Below, one piece after another: positions 42,705 to 50,413 of a stretch of 64,000 nucleotides of DNA (position 1 is the stretch's first letter; each line of letters begins with the position of its first letter). Source of the stretch: Thermophilibacter gallinarum (GTDB lineage: Bacteria; Actinomycetota; Coriobacteriia; Coriobacteriales; Atopobiaceae); assembly GCF_014982725.1 (NCBI RefSeq), contig NZ_JADCJZ010000002.1, positions 1 through 64,000 of the forward strand. The letters are read 5' to 3'. The notes under the pieces are model-generated. The model was not told the origin of the DNA. It saw nothing but the letters and a program-made list of their open reading frames with translations, and did not search any database. Both the position numbers and the translations under genes were made by a program.

Positions 42705-42764
42705 CTGACAGCTTTTACCGCGCCCGGGGCCGTCACAAGCGCCGGGAGCAGTAAAACCTGTCAG
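42705..42764. repeat. Nested hairpin between convergent genes
   Basis: CTGACAG/CTGTCAG and TTTTAC/GTAAAA pair with one-base bulges, around an inner CCCGG/CCGGG stem (42705-42764). It lies between the hydrolase-GNAT gene and phoR, so it may serve as a two-way terminator: runs of T/A occur within the stem. It shares GACAGCTTT with the core at 35776-35784, possibly by chance. Confidence 0.65.
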
Positions 42765-42781
42765 TATCCGGGGCGCGCCCG

Positions 42782-44185
42782 CTAGGCGCGCGGGAACGTC
42801 ACGGTGATCGTGGTCCCCTTGTCGACCTGGCTCTCCAGCGAGATCTGCGCGCCGTGGTAGGCGGCCGCGTGCTTGACGATCGCGAGCCCCAGGCCGGTGC
42901 CTCCCATGTCGCGGCTGCGCCCCTTGTCCACGCGATAGAAGCGCTCGAAGACCTTGTCCCGCGAGGCCTCGGGGATGCCGATGCCGGTGTCGGACACGCG
43001 CAGGCGCGCGCCGCCGGCCTCCCCGGGCAGCACCCACACGAAGACCCTGCCCCCCGGCCGGTTGTAGCGGATCGCGTTGTCGCAGAGGTTGCTCACGAGC
43101 TCGTCGAGCAGGCGCGCGTTGCCGCGCACCACCATCGTGACGCCCTCGACCGAGACGTCCACGCCCGCCTCGCGCGCCTTGGGCGCCAGCCGGTCGGCCA
43201 CGTCGCGCGCCACGGCGAGCAGGTTCACGCTCTCCGATGGCCCGAAGAGCTCCTGCGAGCCCTCGCCCTCGCCGGCGCGCTCGGCCTCGTCCAGCTTGGA
43301 GAGGGTCAGGATGTCGCTCACCAGGCTCGAGAGCCGTCGAGCGTCGTCGTAGATGCGCCCGGCGAAGCCGGGGACGTCCTCGGGCTTCGCGATGCCGTCG
43401 CGAATGAGCTCGGCGGCGCCCGAGATCGAGGCGATCGGCGTCTTGAGCTCGTGAGTCACGTTGGCGGTGAACTCACGACGCAGGTCCGCGATGTCCTGGA
43501 TCTGCGACATGCGGTGCATGAGCTGCCCGTGCTGCTCGTTCAGGCGGTTCACGAGCGGGTCGAGCTCCTCGTAGGGGGCCACGCCGTCGCCCGACGACGG
43601 GTCGATCTCCAGGATGGGCTGGACGAAGCGGCACGACAGCCGACGCGAGACGATCCAGCTCGCCCCCACCAGGAGCACCGCCAGCAGGGCGAGAAGGACG
43701 AGGTCCTGGAAGAGCAGCGCCACGACCCCGGCGCGGTCCACCGACAGGCGCACGACCTGGCCGGAGTCCAGCCGCTCCGCCTCGTAGAGGCTCATGTAGC
43801 CTGCGGTGTCGCTCGCACGCTCCGAGGAGCCGGAGCCCTCGGCGAACGCCGCGATCACCTCGGGGCGGTCCCCGTGGTTGGGAAGCTCGTCGGCCGGCGC
43901 CAGGCTGTCGTAGGTGACGGTGCCGTCCGGGTCGATGAGGGTGGCGCGGATGTCGCCGAGCTCGAGGCCGGCGAGGACCTCCGCGTCGTCGTCGGAGACG
44001 TTGAGCAGCGAGGAGAGCGTACGGCACTCGCCGGCGAGCTGCTCGTGCTCGTCGGCGAGAAAGGCGCTCTGGTAGATGAGGGAGGCGGCGACGGTCACGA
44101 CCACGGCGACGCTCGTGCACGCCACGACGAGCGCCACGAACATGCGGTGCGAGAGGGAGCCCTTGCCCCCGGGCTGTCTGACCAC
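42782..44185 (-). CDS. phoR: Phosphate sensor histidine kinase
   Basis: A 467-residue membrane kinase: one N-terminal membrane helix (about 15-37), an extracytoplasmic sensor region, a second helix (about 158-180), then dimerisation/phosphoacceptor helix with FTANVTHELKTPI and a HATPase domain with N box ELVSNLCDNAIRYN, G1 VSDTGIGIP and G2 GGTGLGLAI. Its place directly after the response regulator and the pst-phoU genes identifies it as PhoR-like. No PAS domain is evident. The gap to phoB is 12 bp. Confidence 0.92.
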   Translation of the reverse strand: MVRQPGGKGSLSHRMFVALVVACTSVAVVVTVAASLIYQSAFLADEHEQLAGECRTLSSLLNVSDDDAEVLAGLELGDIRATLIDPDGTVTYDSLAPADELPNHGDRPEVIAAFAEGSGSSERASDTAGYMSLYEAERLDSGQVVRLSVDRAGVVALLFQDLVLLALLAVLLVGASWIVSRRLSCRFVQPILEIDPSSGDGVAPYEELDPLVNRLNEQHGQLMHRMSQIQDIADLRREFTANVTHELKTPIASISGAAELIRDGIAKPEDVPGFAGRIYDDARRLSSLVSDILTLSKLDEAERAGEGEGSQELFGPSESVNLLAVARDVADRLAPKAREAGVDVSVEGVTMVVRGNARLLDELVSNLCDNAIRYNRPGGRVFVWVLPGEAGGARLRVSDTGIGIPEASRDKVFERFYRVDKGRSRDMGGTGLGLAIVKHAAAYHGAQISLESQVDKGTTITVTFPRA

Positions 44186-44197
44186 GCTGCCCCTTCC

Positions 44198-44878
44198 CTA
44201 GCCGCGGACGCGATACCCCACGCCGCGCACGGTCTCGATCAGGTCCGACGAGTCTCCGAGCTTGGCCCGGACCTGCTGCACGTGCACGTCGACCGTGCGC
44301 GAGCCGCCGTCGAAGTCCCAGCCCCACACGCGCTGGAGCAGCGTCTCGCGCGAGAAGACCACGCCCGGCGAGCGCATGAGGAACTCGAGCAGGTCGAACT
44401 CGCGCATGGTGAGCTGGACCTCGCGCCCGGCGACCTGCACCTCGCGCCGGTCGGGCCAGAGCGTGACGTCGCCGCACGAGAGCGACGCGGGCTTCTCGGC
44501 GACCGCCGCCTCCCGGCCGGCGCGGCGCAGCAGCGCGCGCGTGCGGCTCACGACCTCCATCATGCCGAAGGGCTTGGAGAGGTAGTCGTCGGCGCCGCCG
44601 TCGAGGGCGCGCACGGTGTCGAGCTCGGTGTCCTTGGCGGTGAGCATCATGACGGGCACGTTCTTGAGGCCGGGGGTGCGACGCAGGCGGGCGAGGATCT
44701 CCAGGCCGTCCGCGTCGGGAAGCATGATGTCGAGAAGGACGGCGTCGGGCGTGCGCTCCGCGCAGGCGCGGCGGAACTCGGCGTCGTCGGCGCAGCCCCG
44801 GGCATCGATGCCGCCCTGGTTGAGCGCGTAGACCGTGAGCTCACGAATGTTCTTGTCGTCCTCGACGTAGTAGACCAA
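44198..44878 (-). CDS. phoB: Phosphate response regulator, OmpR/PhoB family, TTG start
   Basis: A 226-residue regulator. Receiver domain at about 1-115 with acidic pocket VEDD, phospho-Asp in LLDIMLPDADG and Lys in YLSKPF. Winged-helix DNA-binding domain at about 130-226 with LTMREFDLLEFLM and RTVDVHVQQVRAKL. The start is TTG 44878 (reads VYYVEDDKN) after GGGAGAGAAG; no ATG preserves the receiver strand. It should bind the PHO box upstream of pstS. It lies between phoU and phoR. Confidence 0.93.
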   Translation of the reverse strand: MVYYVEDDKNIRELTVYALNQGGIDARGCADDAEFRRACAERTPDAVLLDIMLPDADGLEILARLRRTPGLKNVPVMMLTAKDTELDTVRALDGGADDYLSKPFGMMEVVSRTRALLRRAGREAAVAEKPASLSCGDVTLWPDRREVQVAGREVQLTMREFDLLEFLMRSPGVVFSRETLLQRVWGWDFDGGSRTVDVHVQQVRAKLGDSSDLIETVRGVGYRVRG

Positions 44879-44921
44879 CGCTTCTCTCCCGTCTCGCCGC
44901 GGTCTCGACCCTAAGCGTACC

Positions 44922-45617
44922 CTACTGCTCCCCAGCGCGCTGCTGGCTCGCCTTCTCGGCCACCACGTGCTCGCCGGTGACGCGGAAGATGGCCCAGGCG
45001 GCCACGCGCTTGGCGAGGTCGCCGATGCGCTCGAAGTACTTGGCGACCATGAGGAGCTCGGGGAGGTAGCGAGCGGAGGACTTCCCGTCGCGGATGAGCC
45101 CCACGAGCTTCTTCTCCACATCATCATAAAGCGCGTTGACGCGGTTGTCCTCCTCGACCACCCGCTGCGCGCCCTCGACGTCGGAGGCCGCGAAGGCGGC
45201 GCCGGCCTGCTCGACCATGGCCGCGGCGCACTCCGACATCTCGGTGAACTCGGCGACGAGCTTCTTTGACGCCTTGGCGGGGATCTCCTCCACGAGGAAG
45301 GCGATGTCGCGCGTCATGCCGTCGATGTGCGTGAGGTCCGAGACGATGCGAAAGGCGCCCGAGACGAAGCGCAGGTCCTCACCGATAAGCGGCTGCTGGA
45401 GCAGCATCACGTCGAGGCAGTTCTCCTCGATTGCGTTGCGGAGGCGGTCCTCGTTCTTGCGGCCGGCCATGACGCCCTCGGCGGCGCCCTTGTCGCCCGT
45501 GGCGGCGAGACCGGCGGCGCGCACGTCGGAGGCACACTTCTCGGTCAGGCGGTTGAGGAACTCCTCGATGTCGTCGAGCTGCTTGGTGAACTTCGAACGG
45601 GTTGCTGCTGCGGACAT
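44922..45617 (-). CDS. phoU: Phosphate signalling protein PhoU
   Basis: A 231-residue, all-helical protein of two tandem three-helix bundles that bind metal. The repeats of E/D-x-x-x-D type are seen as LDDIEEFLN and RNAIEENCLDVMLLQQP in the first half and NRVNALYDDVEKKL and YFERIGDLAKRVA in the second. It restrains PhoR and the Pst transporter when phosphate is plentiful. It starts one base inside the pstB stop (TAATG), so it is coupled to the transporter genes. Confidence 0.94.
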   Translation of the reverse strand: MSAAATRSKFTKQLDDIEEFLNRLTEKCASDVRAAGLAATGDKGAAEGVMAGRKNEDRLRNAIEENCLDVMLLQQPLIGEDLRFVSGAFRIVSDLTHIDGMTRDIAFLVEEIPAKASKKLVAEFTEMSECAAAMVEQAGAAFAASDVEGAQRVVEEDNRVNALYDDVEKKLVGLIRDGKSSARYLPELLMVAKYFERIGDLAKRVAAWAIFRVTGEHVVAEKASQQRAGEQ

Positions 45618-46411
45618 TAGCTGAACCTCCCTGATAGGTATTCCTGCGTGCGCTGCTGGCGCGGGTTGGCGAAGAACTCGCGGGTCGGCGCCTCCTCGAT
45701 GAGCTCACCGAGGTAGAAGAAGACGGTCTTGTCGGCCACGCGCGCGGCCTGCTGCATGTTGTGGGTCACGACGACCACGGTGTGGTCCTCCGAGAGCTCG
45801 CACATGAGCTCCTCGACCATGCTCGTGGAGATGGGGTCGAGCGCCGAGGTGGGCTCGTCCATGAGCAGGATCTCGGGGTCGGTGGCGAGGGCGCGGGCGA
45901 TGCAGAGGCGCTGCTGCTGGCCGCCGGAGAGGCCGAGCCCGCTCTTGTCCAGGTCGTCCTTGACCTCGTCCCAGAGCGCGGCGCGCGTGAGGCAGCGCTC
46001 GCAGATCTCGTCGCCCTCCGCCTTGGACAGGCGCTTCATGCGCCGGGGGCCGTAGAGGATGTTCTCGCGGATGCTCATCGGGAACGGGTTGGGGTGCTGG
46101 AAGACCATCCCGACGTAGACGCGCAGTGCGTTGGCGTCCATCGAGAAGATGTCGCGGCCGTCGAACTCGATCGTCCCCTCGGTGCGCACGCTCTCCACGA
46201 AGTCGCACATACGATTGAACGTGCGCAGCAGCGTGGACTTGCCGCAGCCGGACGGGCCGATGAAGGCCGTGGCGCGGTTGCGCGGGATCTCGAGGTTGAT
46301 GCCCTTGAGCGCCTGGAAGTCGCCGTACCACAGGTCGAAGTCGCGCACGCTGATGGCGGTCTCAGCCCCGTCCAGGGTACGGTAGACGCTCTCGTTAAGC
46401 TCTGTGTCCAT
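45617..46411 (-). CDS. pstB: Phosphate ABC transporter ATPase, second copy
   Basis: A 264-residue PstB with Walker [18 protein letters not shown], signature [15 protein letters not shown], Walker [16 protein letters not shown], and [13 protein letters not shown]. All motifs are intact. It is the second of two adjacent pstB genes (44% or so alike by eye; not measured). Twin PstB paralogues in one operon occur in several Gram-positive bacteria. The N-terminus has about 20 extra residues before the first strand. Confidence 0.95.
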   Translation of the reverse strand: MDTELNESVYRTLDGAETAISVRDFDLWYGDFQALKGINLEIPRNRATAFIGPSGCGKSTLLRTFNRMCDFVESVRTEGTIEFDGRDIFSMDANALRVYVGMVFQHPNPFPMSIRENILYGPRRMKRLSKAEGDEICERCLTRAALWDEVKDDLDKSGLGLSGGQQQRLCIARALATDPEILLMDEPTSALDPISTSMVEELMCELSEDHTVVVVTHNMQQAARVADKTVFFYLGELIEEAPTREFFANPRQQRTQEYLSGRFS

Positions 46412-46420
46412 GTTCCTCCC

Positions 46421-47230
46421 CTAGCCGAAGCGGCCCGTCAGGTAGTCGACGAGGCGCTGGTCGTGCGGGTCCGAGAAGATCTGCTGCGTCGTGCCCGTCT
46501 CGACCATGTCACCGACGTAGAAGAACGCGGTGCGGTCGGAGACGCGCGTTGCCTGCTCCATGTTGTGGGTGACGATGATCTCGCAGATGCCGCTCGAGGC
46601 GATGTCGCGGATGGTCTCCTCGATGGCGAACGTGGAGATCGGGTCGAGCGCCGAGCACGGCTCGTCGAAGAGCACCACGTCCGGCTTCATGGCGAGCGTG
46701 CGTGCGATGCACAGGCGCTGCTGCTGGCCGCCGGAGAGCGCGTGCGCCGACTGGCGCAGCTTGTCCTTGACCTCGTCCCAGAGCGCCGCCTGGCGAAGCG
46801 ACGTCTCCACGAGCTCGTCCTCCTCGTCCTTGGTCCTCACGCGCCCGTGCTTCTTGGGGGCGAAGAGGATGTTCTCGCGGATGGACTTGCGGAACGGCGT
46901 CGGCTGCTGGAAGACCATGCCGATCGACTTGCGCAGCTCAAAGAGATTCTCCTTGGGCGTGTTGATGTCATGGCCGTGGTAGAGGATCTGGCCTCCCACG
47001 GAGCACCGCGGGATCTCGCGGTTCATGAGGTTCAGGCAGCGCAGGAACGTGGACTTGCCGCAGCCGGACGGTCCGATGAGGGCGGTGACCTGGCCGGCCT
47101 CGAAGTCGAGCGAGGTGCCGTGCAGGGCCTCGTGCGTGAGGTCGTAGGTGACCGTCACGTCCTTGGTGCGCAGCAGCGGGGAGGCCTTCTCGCCCGCGGC
47201 CTGGTCCTGGATGGTGGTGGTATCGGTCAT
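46421..47230 (-). CDS. pstB: Phosphate ABC transporter ATPase, first copy
   Basis: A 269-residue PstB: Walker [16 protein letters not shown], signature [15 protein letters not shown], Walker [16 protein letters not shown], switch His in IIVTHNMEQATRV. ATG 47230 overlaps the pstA stop (ATGA). Together with the next gene it gives two ATPases for one PstCA channel, either as a heterodimer or as alternatives. Confidence 0.95.
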   Translation of the reverse strand: MTDTTTIQDQAAGEKASPLLRTKDVTVTYDLTHEALHGTSLDFEAGQVTALIGPSGCGKSTFLRCLNLMNREIPRCSVGGQILYHGHDINTPKENLFELRKSIGMVFQQPTPFRKSIRENILFAPKKHGRVRTKDEEDELVETSLRQAALWDEVKDKLRQSAHALSGGQQQRLCIARTLAMKPDVVLFDEPCSALDPISTFAIEETIRDIASSGICEIIVTHNMEQATRVSDRTAFFYVGDMVETGTTQQIFSDPHDQRLVDYLTGRFG

Positions 47231-48162
47231 TCGGCGGTCAGCCTCCTCGAGAGGAACTTGCCGAGCAGGCGGGCAAGGACGTTGAACAGGAGCACGCAGA
47301 CGAGCAGGATCGTGGCCGTGCCCCAGACGATCTCCGTGGAGCCGGCCGTGGGCTCGGAGGTGAGGCGCCAGATGTAGACGGCGAGCGAGCAGGCCGGGCG
47401 GAAGATGTTGAAGGGGTTGGTCGGGCTCAGGAAGTTGAGCGACGCGAAGTTCAGGCGCGCCGGGGCGGACCCCGAGGTGAAGATCAGCGCCGCAGCCTCG
47501 CCGAAGACGCGGCCCGCGGAGAGCACGACGCCCGTGACGATGGCGGGCATGGCGGCGGGGAGCAGCACGTTGAGCGTGGTCTCCCAGCGCGTGAGGCCCA
47601 TCGCGAGCGCGGCGTCGCGCTGGCTGCGCGGCACGTCCTCGAGCGCCTGCTGGATCGTGCGGACGAGGATGGGGATGTTGAACATCGTGAGGGCGCAGGC
47701 GCCGGCGATGATCGAGATGCCCCAGCCGAGCGTGACCACGAAGAAGAGCGAGCCGAACATGCCGACGACGATCGACGGGAGGCTCGAGAGGGTCTCGATG
47801 GCCGTCTTGGCGGCGGAGGTGACCCAGTTGTCGGGCGCGTACTCCACGAGGAAGATTGCCGCGCCGAGCGAGATGGGCACGGAGATGACGAGCGTCACCA
47901 GAAGCAGGTAGAACGAGTCCCACAGCTGGTAGATGATGCCCGGGAGGACCTCGTCGTTGTAGGCGTTGGTGAGGAAGCCCGGCGTGAGCGCGCGACCGGC
48001 GCCGCGCGCGATGATGTAGGCGATGATCGCCACGACGAGCAGGATGACCAGTCCCACGATCACGGTGAGCACGCCCGTGGCGATCTTGTCCTGGCGGTCG
48101 ATGCGCGCGACGTGGGCGTCGAGGACGGAGTTGCGGGAGGACGCGGTGTTCTCGCTAGCCAT
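47227..48162 (-). CDS. pstA: Phosphate ABC transporter permease PstA
   Basis: A 311-residue inner-membrane permease with six predicted membrane segments, and the EAA-like loop QRDAALAMGLTRWETTLNVL near 195. Forms the phosphate channel with PstC. It overlaps the pstC stop by 8 bp, indicating coupled translation. Confidence 0.94.
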   Translation of the reverse strand: MASENTASSRNSVLDAHVARIDRQDKIATGVLTVIVGLVILLVVAIIAYIIARGAGRALTPGFLTNAYNDEVLPGIIYQLWDSFYLLLVTLVISVPISLGAAIFLVEYAPDNWVTSAAKTAIETLSSLPSIVVGMFGSLFFVVTLGWGISIIAGACALTMFNIPILVRTIQQALEDVPRSQRDAALAMGLTRWETTLNVLLPAAMPAIVTGVVLSAGRVFGEAAALIFTSGSAPARLNFASLNFLSPTNPFNIFRPACSLAVYIWRLTSEPTAGSTEIVWGTATILLVCVLLFNVLARLLGKFLSRRLTAE

Positions 48163-49054
48163 TGGCCTTCGCCCCCTTCCTGCCGATGAGGTGGATGATC
48201 AGGATGAAGATCAGCGACATGACGAGAAGGAGCAGGCCGAGGGTCCACAGCGCGTGGTAGTACTCGGACCCGGAGACCGCGTTGGAGAGGCCGGCCGTGA
48301 GCGCAGCCGTGAGCGTGGAGGCGGGGTCGAGAAGACCGGTGGGCATGGAGCGCTCGACGCCGCCGATGACCATCTGGACGGCCAGCGTCTCGCCGAAGGC
48401 GCGCGTCATGCCGAGGATGACCGCGGTCATGAGGGAGGGCGTGGCGCTCTTGAGCACCACGTGCCAGGTGGTCTGCCAGCGGGTGCAGCCTAGGGCGTAG
48501 GAGCCCTCGCGATACTGGTTGGGCACCGCGCGCAGGGCGTCCATCGAGAGCGTCGTGATCGTCGGGAGGATCATGATGGCGAGCACGAGCGCGCCGGAGA
48601 GGATGCCGGCGCCGGTGGGGGCAGCGTCGCCGAAGACGGCCTTCACGAGCGCGTTGATCACGTAGAGGCCGAGGACGCCGTAGACGACCGAGGGGATGCC
48701 CACCAGAAGCTCGATCACCGGCTGGAAGACGCGGCGCCCGAAGCCGGGGGCGACCTCGACGACGAAGATCGCCGAGCCGATGGCGACGGGCAGGGCGAAG
48801 AGCGTCGAGAGCAGCGTCACGGCGAAGGAGCCCACGATCATGGGCAGCGCGCCGTAGCGCTCCTGCTCGGGAATCCAGTTCTGGCCGGTGAAGAACGCGA
48901 TCGGATCCATGCCGTCGACGAAGAAGGTGGAGAGTCCCTGCTGGGCCACCATGAAGATCAGCGTCACGACGACGAGGGCGACGAGGGCGACGCAGAAGCC
49001 CGTGATGCCCAGTCCGATGTTCTCGAGCCTCCGCTTGGGCATGAGTTGTGCCAT
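48155..49054 (-). CDS. pstC: Phosphate ABC transporter permease PstC
   Basis: A 299-residue permease with six membrane segments. PstC landmarks include LLVGIPSVVYGVLGLYV near 128 and the EAA loop REGSYALGCTRWQTTWHVVL near 195. It lies 79 bp after pstS, with a hairpin in the gap that may lower expression relative to the binding protein. Confidence 0.95.
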   Translation of the reverse strand: MAQLMPKRRLENIGLGITGFCVALVALVVVTLIFMVAQQGLSTFFVDGMDPIAFFTGQNWIPEQERYGALPMIVGSFAVTLLSTLFALPVAIGSAIFVVEVAPGFGRRVFQPVIELLVGIPSVVYGVLGLYVINALVKAVFGDAAPTGAGILSGALVLAIMILPTITTLSMDALRAVPNQYREGSYALGCTRWQTTWHVVLKSATPSLMTAVILGMTRAFGETLAVQMVIGGVERSMPTGLLDPASTLTAALTAGLSNAVSGSEYYHALWTLGLLLLVMSLIFILIIHLIGRKGAKANG

Positions 49055-49081
49055 GTGGGAGAGCCTTTCTCGTCAAGAGGG

Positions 49082-49112
49082 GGCGGCGCCCCCGGAGGAG
49101 GGGGGCGCCGCC
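49082..49112 (-). terminator. Intra-operon hairpin between pstS and pstC
   Basis: A perfect 12-bp stem (GGCGGCGCCCCC/GGGGGCGCCGCC) with a 7-nt loop and no U-tract. It more likely stabilises the pstS 3' end or partly stops transcription so that PstS exceeds PstCAB. Confidence 0.65.
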
Positions 49113-49132
49113 GATGGGAAGCCGTTCGGAAG

Positions 49133-50089
49133 CTAGGCGATCTGGGAGATGTTGCCCTCGGCGTCCTTCTGGACCTTCATGTCGCCCATGGGGATGAAGC
49201 CCTCCTCCACGACGGTGGAGGCGAAGTCCTCGGACATGATGAACTCGATGAAGGCCTTGGTGACGGGCGCGGTGGCGGCGTCCTCGTCGGAGCGGGTGTA
49301 CATGTGCTCGTACGCCCAGATCAGGAAGTCGCCGTTCTCGACGTTCTCCTGGGTGGGCTCGACGCCGTCGACGGAGAGGGCCTTGATGCCCTCGTTGGTC
49401 ATGTAGTTGAAGGCGACGTAGGAGATGGAGCCCTCGGTCGCGGCGACCTGCTCGACGACGGTGCCCGAGGAGTCGACCTCGGCGACCGGGCGGAAGCTGT
49501 CCGGGGCGGTCTCGCCGGCGAGGACGGCGGCCTCGAAGGTGGCGCGGGTGCCGGAGCCGGCCTCGCGCTGGATGACCTGGATGGCACCGGCGGTGCCGCC
49601 GACCTCGGACCAGTCGGTGATCTGGCCGAGGAAGATGCCCTTGAGCTGGTCGGTGGTGATGTCGGTGACGTCGACGTTGGCGTTCACGATCGGGCCCATG
49701 CCGACGATGCAGACCTGGTTGTCGACGAGGCCCTCGAGCTGGTCGGCTTCGAGCTTCTCCTCGGCGAAGACGTCGGAGCGGCCGATCTGGACGGAGCCCT
49801 CGGCGACCTGCGAGAGGCCCTGGCCGGAGCCGCCGCCGGAGATGGCGACGGAGACGTCGGGGTTGGCGTCCTGGAAGGCGTCGCGGGCCTTCTCGACGAG
49901 CGGCTGGAAGGAGGTGGCGCCAGAGCAGGAGATGGAGCCGACGAGCGCGGCGTCGGCGGCGTCGCCACCCTCCTCGGTGGTGTCGGCGGCGTTGTTGCCG
50001 CCGCAGCCGACGAGGCCGAGGCCGGCGACGGCGGCGGTGGCGCCAAAGACGCCCATGAACTGACGACGCGTGAGATCAAGCTTGGACAT
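49133..50089 (-). CDS. pstS: Phosphate-binding lipoprotein PstS
   Basis: A 318-residue extracellular phosphate receptor. Tat-like start SKLDLTRRQFMGVFGA with twin Arg, and lipobox GLVGC (Cys near 29). Phosphate-binding segments are SGATSFQPLVEK, ISGGGSGQGL, IGRSDVF and REAGSGTR. ATG 50089 follows AAAGGA; a longer frame upstream runs into the promoter and is rejected. First gene of the pst operon, preceded by a PHO box. Confidence 0.95.
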   Translation of the reverse strand: MSKLDLTRRQFMGVFGATAAVAGLGLVGCGGNNAADTTEEGGDAADAALVGSISCSGATSFQPLVEKARDAFQDANPDVSVAISGGGSGQGLSQVAEGSVQIGRSDVFAEEKLEADQLEGLVDNQVCIVGMGPIVNANVDVTDITTDQLKGIFLGQITDWSEVGGTAGAIQVIQREAGSGTRATFEAAVLAGETAPDSFRPVAEVDSSGTVVEQVAATEGSISYVAFNYMTNEGIKALSVDGVEPTQENVENGDFLIWAYEHMYTRSDEDAATAPVTKAFIEFIMSEDFASTVVEEGFIPMGDMKVQKDAEGNISQIA

Positions 50090-50190
50090 GAACAATCCTT
50101 TCCCGTGGATGTGGCCGACGCCCCGCGGGGCCCGGCTCTCGAGACGAATCCTAGGGCGCCCCGAACGCCCGCCCGGGGCTCGCCCGCGAT

Positions 50191-50243
50191 GCATTACGGG
50201 AGCCTGACAGCGCCTTACAATCGGTTTACAGAGCGCCTTACAA
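50191..50243 (-). promoter_or_regulatory. PHO box and -10 of the pst operon
   Basis: Read on the minus strand: TTGTAAG, CTGTAAA, TTGTAAG and CTGTCAG (50243 down to 50204) repeat every 10-12 bp, then TAATGC (50191-50196) as -10. Seven-base direct repeats at 11-bp phasing are the known PhoB/PhoP site replacing the -35. This is half of the 324-bp gap 50090-50413, which also holds the MarR-type operator of the exporter. Confidence 0.75.
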
Positions 50244-50332
50244 AAGGCGGCGGTTTTGTAAGGTCGCAGGTAGCGATGCTCGGCCTTCGGCTTACAGTCG
50301 CCGCGACCGCGCCGGTTTGTGGACGCTTTGTC

Positions 50333-50365
50333 AGGTACCATGGGAAATATCGCTAGGTACCTTGA
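50333..50365 (+). promoter_or_regulatory. Paired-palindrome operator, copy 1 (exporter A)
   Basis: Two AGGTACC half-palindromes 22 bp apart (50333, 50355) with AAATATCGCT between. Copy 2 at 54606-54637 is the same except for one base fewer in the spacer. It sits about 50 bp before the first exporter gene, overlapping a likely -35 (TTGTCA, 50328). Probably bound by the MarR protein encoded at 54697. Confidence 0.75.
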
Positions 50366-50413
50366 AATCTCCCTCGTCCCGTTTCAAAATGGCCCCTTGT
50401 CGAAAGGAGCCAC

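Noticed and set aside
50090-50341. N-terminal extension of PstS into the promoter
   Set aside because: It would place the PHO box in coding sequence and put about 80 residues before a clear lipoprotein signal.
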